Positions 5,972 through 6,614 of a DNA stretch of 6,614 nucleotides are shown piece by piece. Numbering within the stretch: position 1 is the stretch's first letter; each line of letters starts with the position of its first letter. The translations under genes and the position numbers were made by a program. The notes beneath the pieces were generated by a model. The model worked only from the letters and a program-made list of their open reading frames with translations. It was not told where the DNA came from and searched no databases. This DNA is from Caldifarciminota bacterium (GTDB lineage Bacteria; Hydrothermota; Tepidihabitantia; Tepidihabitantales; CAIPLT01). The DNA lies in contig JANXBB010000271.1 of the NCBI GenBank assembly GCA_025061975.1, positions 1-6,614 of the forward strand, written 5' to 3'.

Positions 5972-6532
5972 TTAATTATATAGTTTGTTTTGTTTTATAT
6001 ACTCTAAAACATTATCAGTAACTTTATATTTAACACTCCGATTGTTTTTTAAATCGTCGCGAATTTTTTTACTTGCAATATCAATTAGGGAGGTAGTAAG
6101 ATATACTACCTGATTGTTAGCTTTCGGAGCCTCTACAGTTCCCGGTCTTGGGATCACTACAAGCCTAGCATAATTTTTTAATTCCTCAGGACTTTTCCAA
6201 CTTGAAAGCGCTTGATATTGATCCGTGCCGATTATTAAATATAACTCATCGTGCGGATAAATTTTCTTAAGATTTTTTAAAGTGTCAATTGTCCACGAAG
6301 TTACGGTGTTTTTTTCAATTTCACAGAGTTCAAAAAAAGAATTATCACTGATTGCAAGCTTTACCATATTGCAGCGATCCTCATACGAAGCAACGCATTT
6401 TTTATGAGGCGGATTATAAGTTGGAATAAAAAGAATTTTATCTAATTGTAAAATCTCACGCACTTCTTCAGCAATTATTAAATGCCCGAGATGAATTGGG
6501 TCAAATGCACCACCAAAAATACCAAGTTTCAT
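5972..6532 (-). CDS. nadD: Nicotinate-nucleotide adenylyltransferase
   Basis: A complete 186-residue enzyme of the HxGH nucleotidyltransferase superfamily, which condenses nicotinate mononucleotide with ATP to form deamido-NAD. Seen: GIFGGAFDPIHLGHL (4-18) with the HxGH histidines H14 and H17, PPHKK (41-45), TVTSWTIDTL (76-85), IIGTDQYQALSSW (100-112) and VVIPRPG (125-131). The C-terminal signature, usually close to ISSTxIR, reads IASKKIR (152-158), with Ala for the first Ser and Lys for Thr; the Ile-x-Ser and Ile-Arg positions are kept. Length and fold are otherwise normal, and NadD is favoured over the related CoaD by its overall motif set. The ATG overlaps the stop of the upstream gene as ATGA; no Shine-Dalgarno sequence is visible. 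Confidence 0.97.
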   Translation of the reverse strand: MKLGIFGGAFDPIHLGHLIIAEEVREILQLDKILFIPTYNPPHKKCVASYEDRCNMVKLAISDNSFFELCEIEKNTVTSWTIDTLKNLKKIYPHDELYLIIGTDQYQALSSWKSPEELKNYARLVVIPRPGTVEAPKANNQVVYLTTSLIDIASKKIRDDLKNNRSVKYKVTDNVLEYIKQNKLYN

Positions 6533-6614
6533 TTTGGAAGCTTATTAATTTGAGTTTGAACTAATTTTAATAAAGCCGGCTCTGTAGTATCATTTAATAA
6601 CTCTTGATAAATCC
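6529..6614 (-). CDS. C-terminal end of an unidentified gene upstream of nadD (truncated)
   Basis: Of the three minus-strand frames here, two hit stops almost at once. The third is open from the window edge to a TGA at 6529-6531 that overlaps the nadD start in an ATGA arrangement. It encodes 27 residues beginning IYQELLNDTTEP and ending VQTQINKLPK. The segment looks like one or two amphipathic helices, as at the end of a helical-repeat protein, but it is too short to identify. The 4-nt overlap with nadD argues that it is a real gene in the same operon. Confidence 0.6.
   Translation of the reverse strand, partial: IYQELLNDTTEPALLKLVQTQINKLPK

Overview
This 6.6 kb window is bacterial, AT-rich chromosomal DNA. 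Every gene I can support is on the minus strand, so transcription runs from the high coordinates to the low ones. N-formylmethionine enzymes (fmt, def), YajC and a bacterial-type Ffh rule out an archaeon. I cannot place the organism securely. The gene content and compact AT-rich coding would suit an uncultured candidate-phylum bacterium, for example a WOR-3/Stahlbacteria-like lineage, but this is a guess. The methionine-poor Ffh M domain hints weakly at a thermophile.

Block 1 (6614 down to 1488) is a tightly packed housekeeping operon: the last codons of an unidentified gene, nadD (NAD synthesis), yajC (Sec translocase accessory), def and fmt (removal and addition of the formyl group), a membrane-anchored three-PASTA protein, rpe (pentose phosphate pathway) and ffh (SRP GTPase). 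Junctions are mostly start/stop overlaps of 4 to 16 nt, with a 13-nt gap before yajC and a 41-nt gap before def. Several genes act on nascent proteins: Fmt formylates the initiator tRNA, Def deformylates the emerging chain, Ffh carries it to the membrane and YajC works at the translocon. The order def-fmt-PASTA-rpe resembles the Firmicutes order def-fmt-rsmB-prpC-prkC(PASTA kinase)-rsgA-rpe, but without the kinase, phosphatase, rsmB and rsgA.

Block 2 (about 1486 down to 1) appears to be a separate unit starting in the 41-nt gap after ffh. That gap holds a perfect TTGACA -35 box with -10-like sequences close to the next ATG, so the transcript would be leaderless or nearly so. The gap is also bounded by a 7-bp perfect inverted repeat. 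The unit encodes two small membrane proteins with the same N-terminal double zinc-ribbon module (29 of 54 residues identical, no gaps). One module is fused to an RDD membrane domain and the other to a TM2 domain. A secreted M14-type zinc carboxypeptidase follows and is cut by the window edge just after its HxxE zinc motif.

I see no RNA genes, CRISPR arrays, insertion sequences or convincing terminators. No stretch longer than 41 nt lacks a gene. The best leads are the paired zinc-ribbon proteins with their embedded promoter, and the kinase-less PASTA protein; neither is shown to be a new system.
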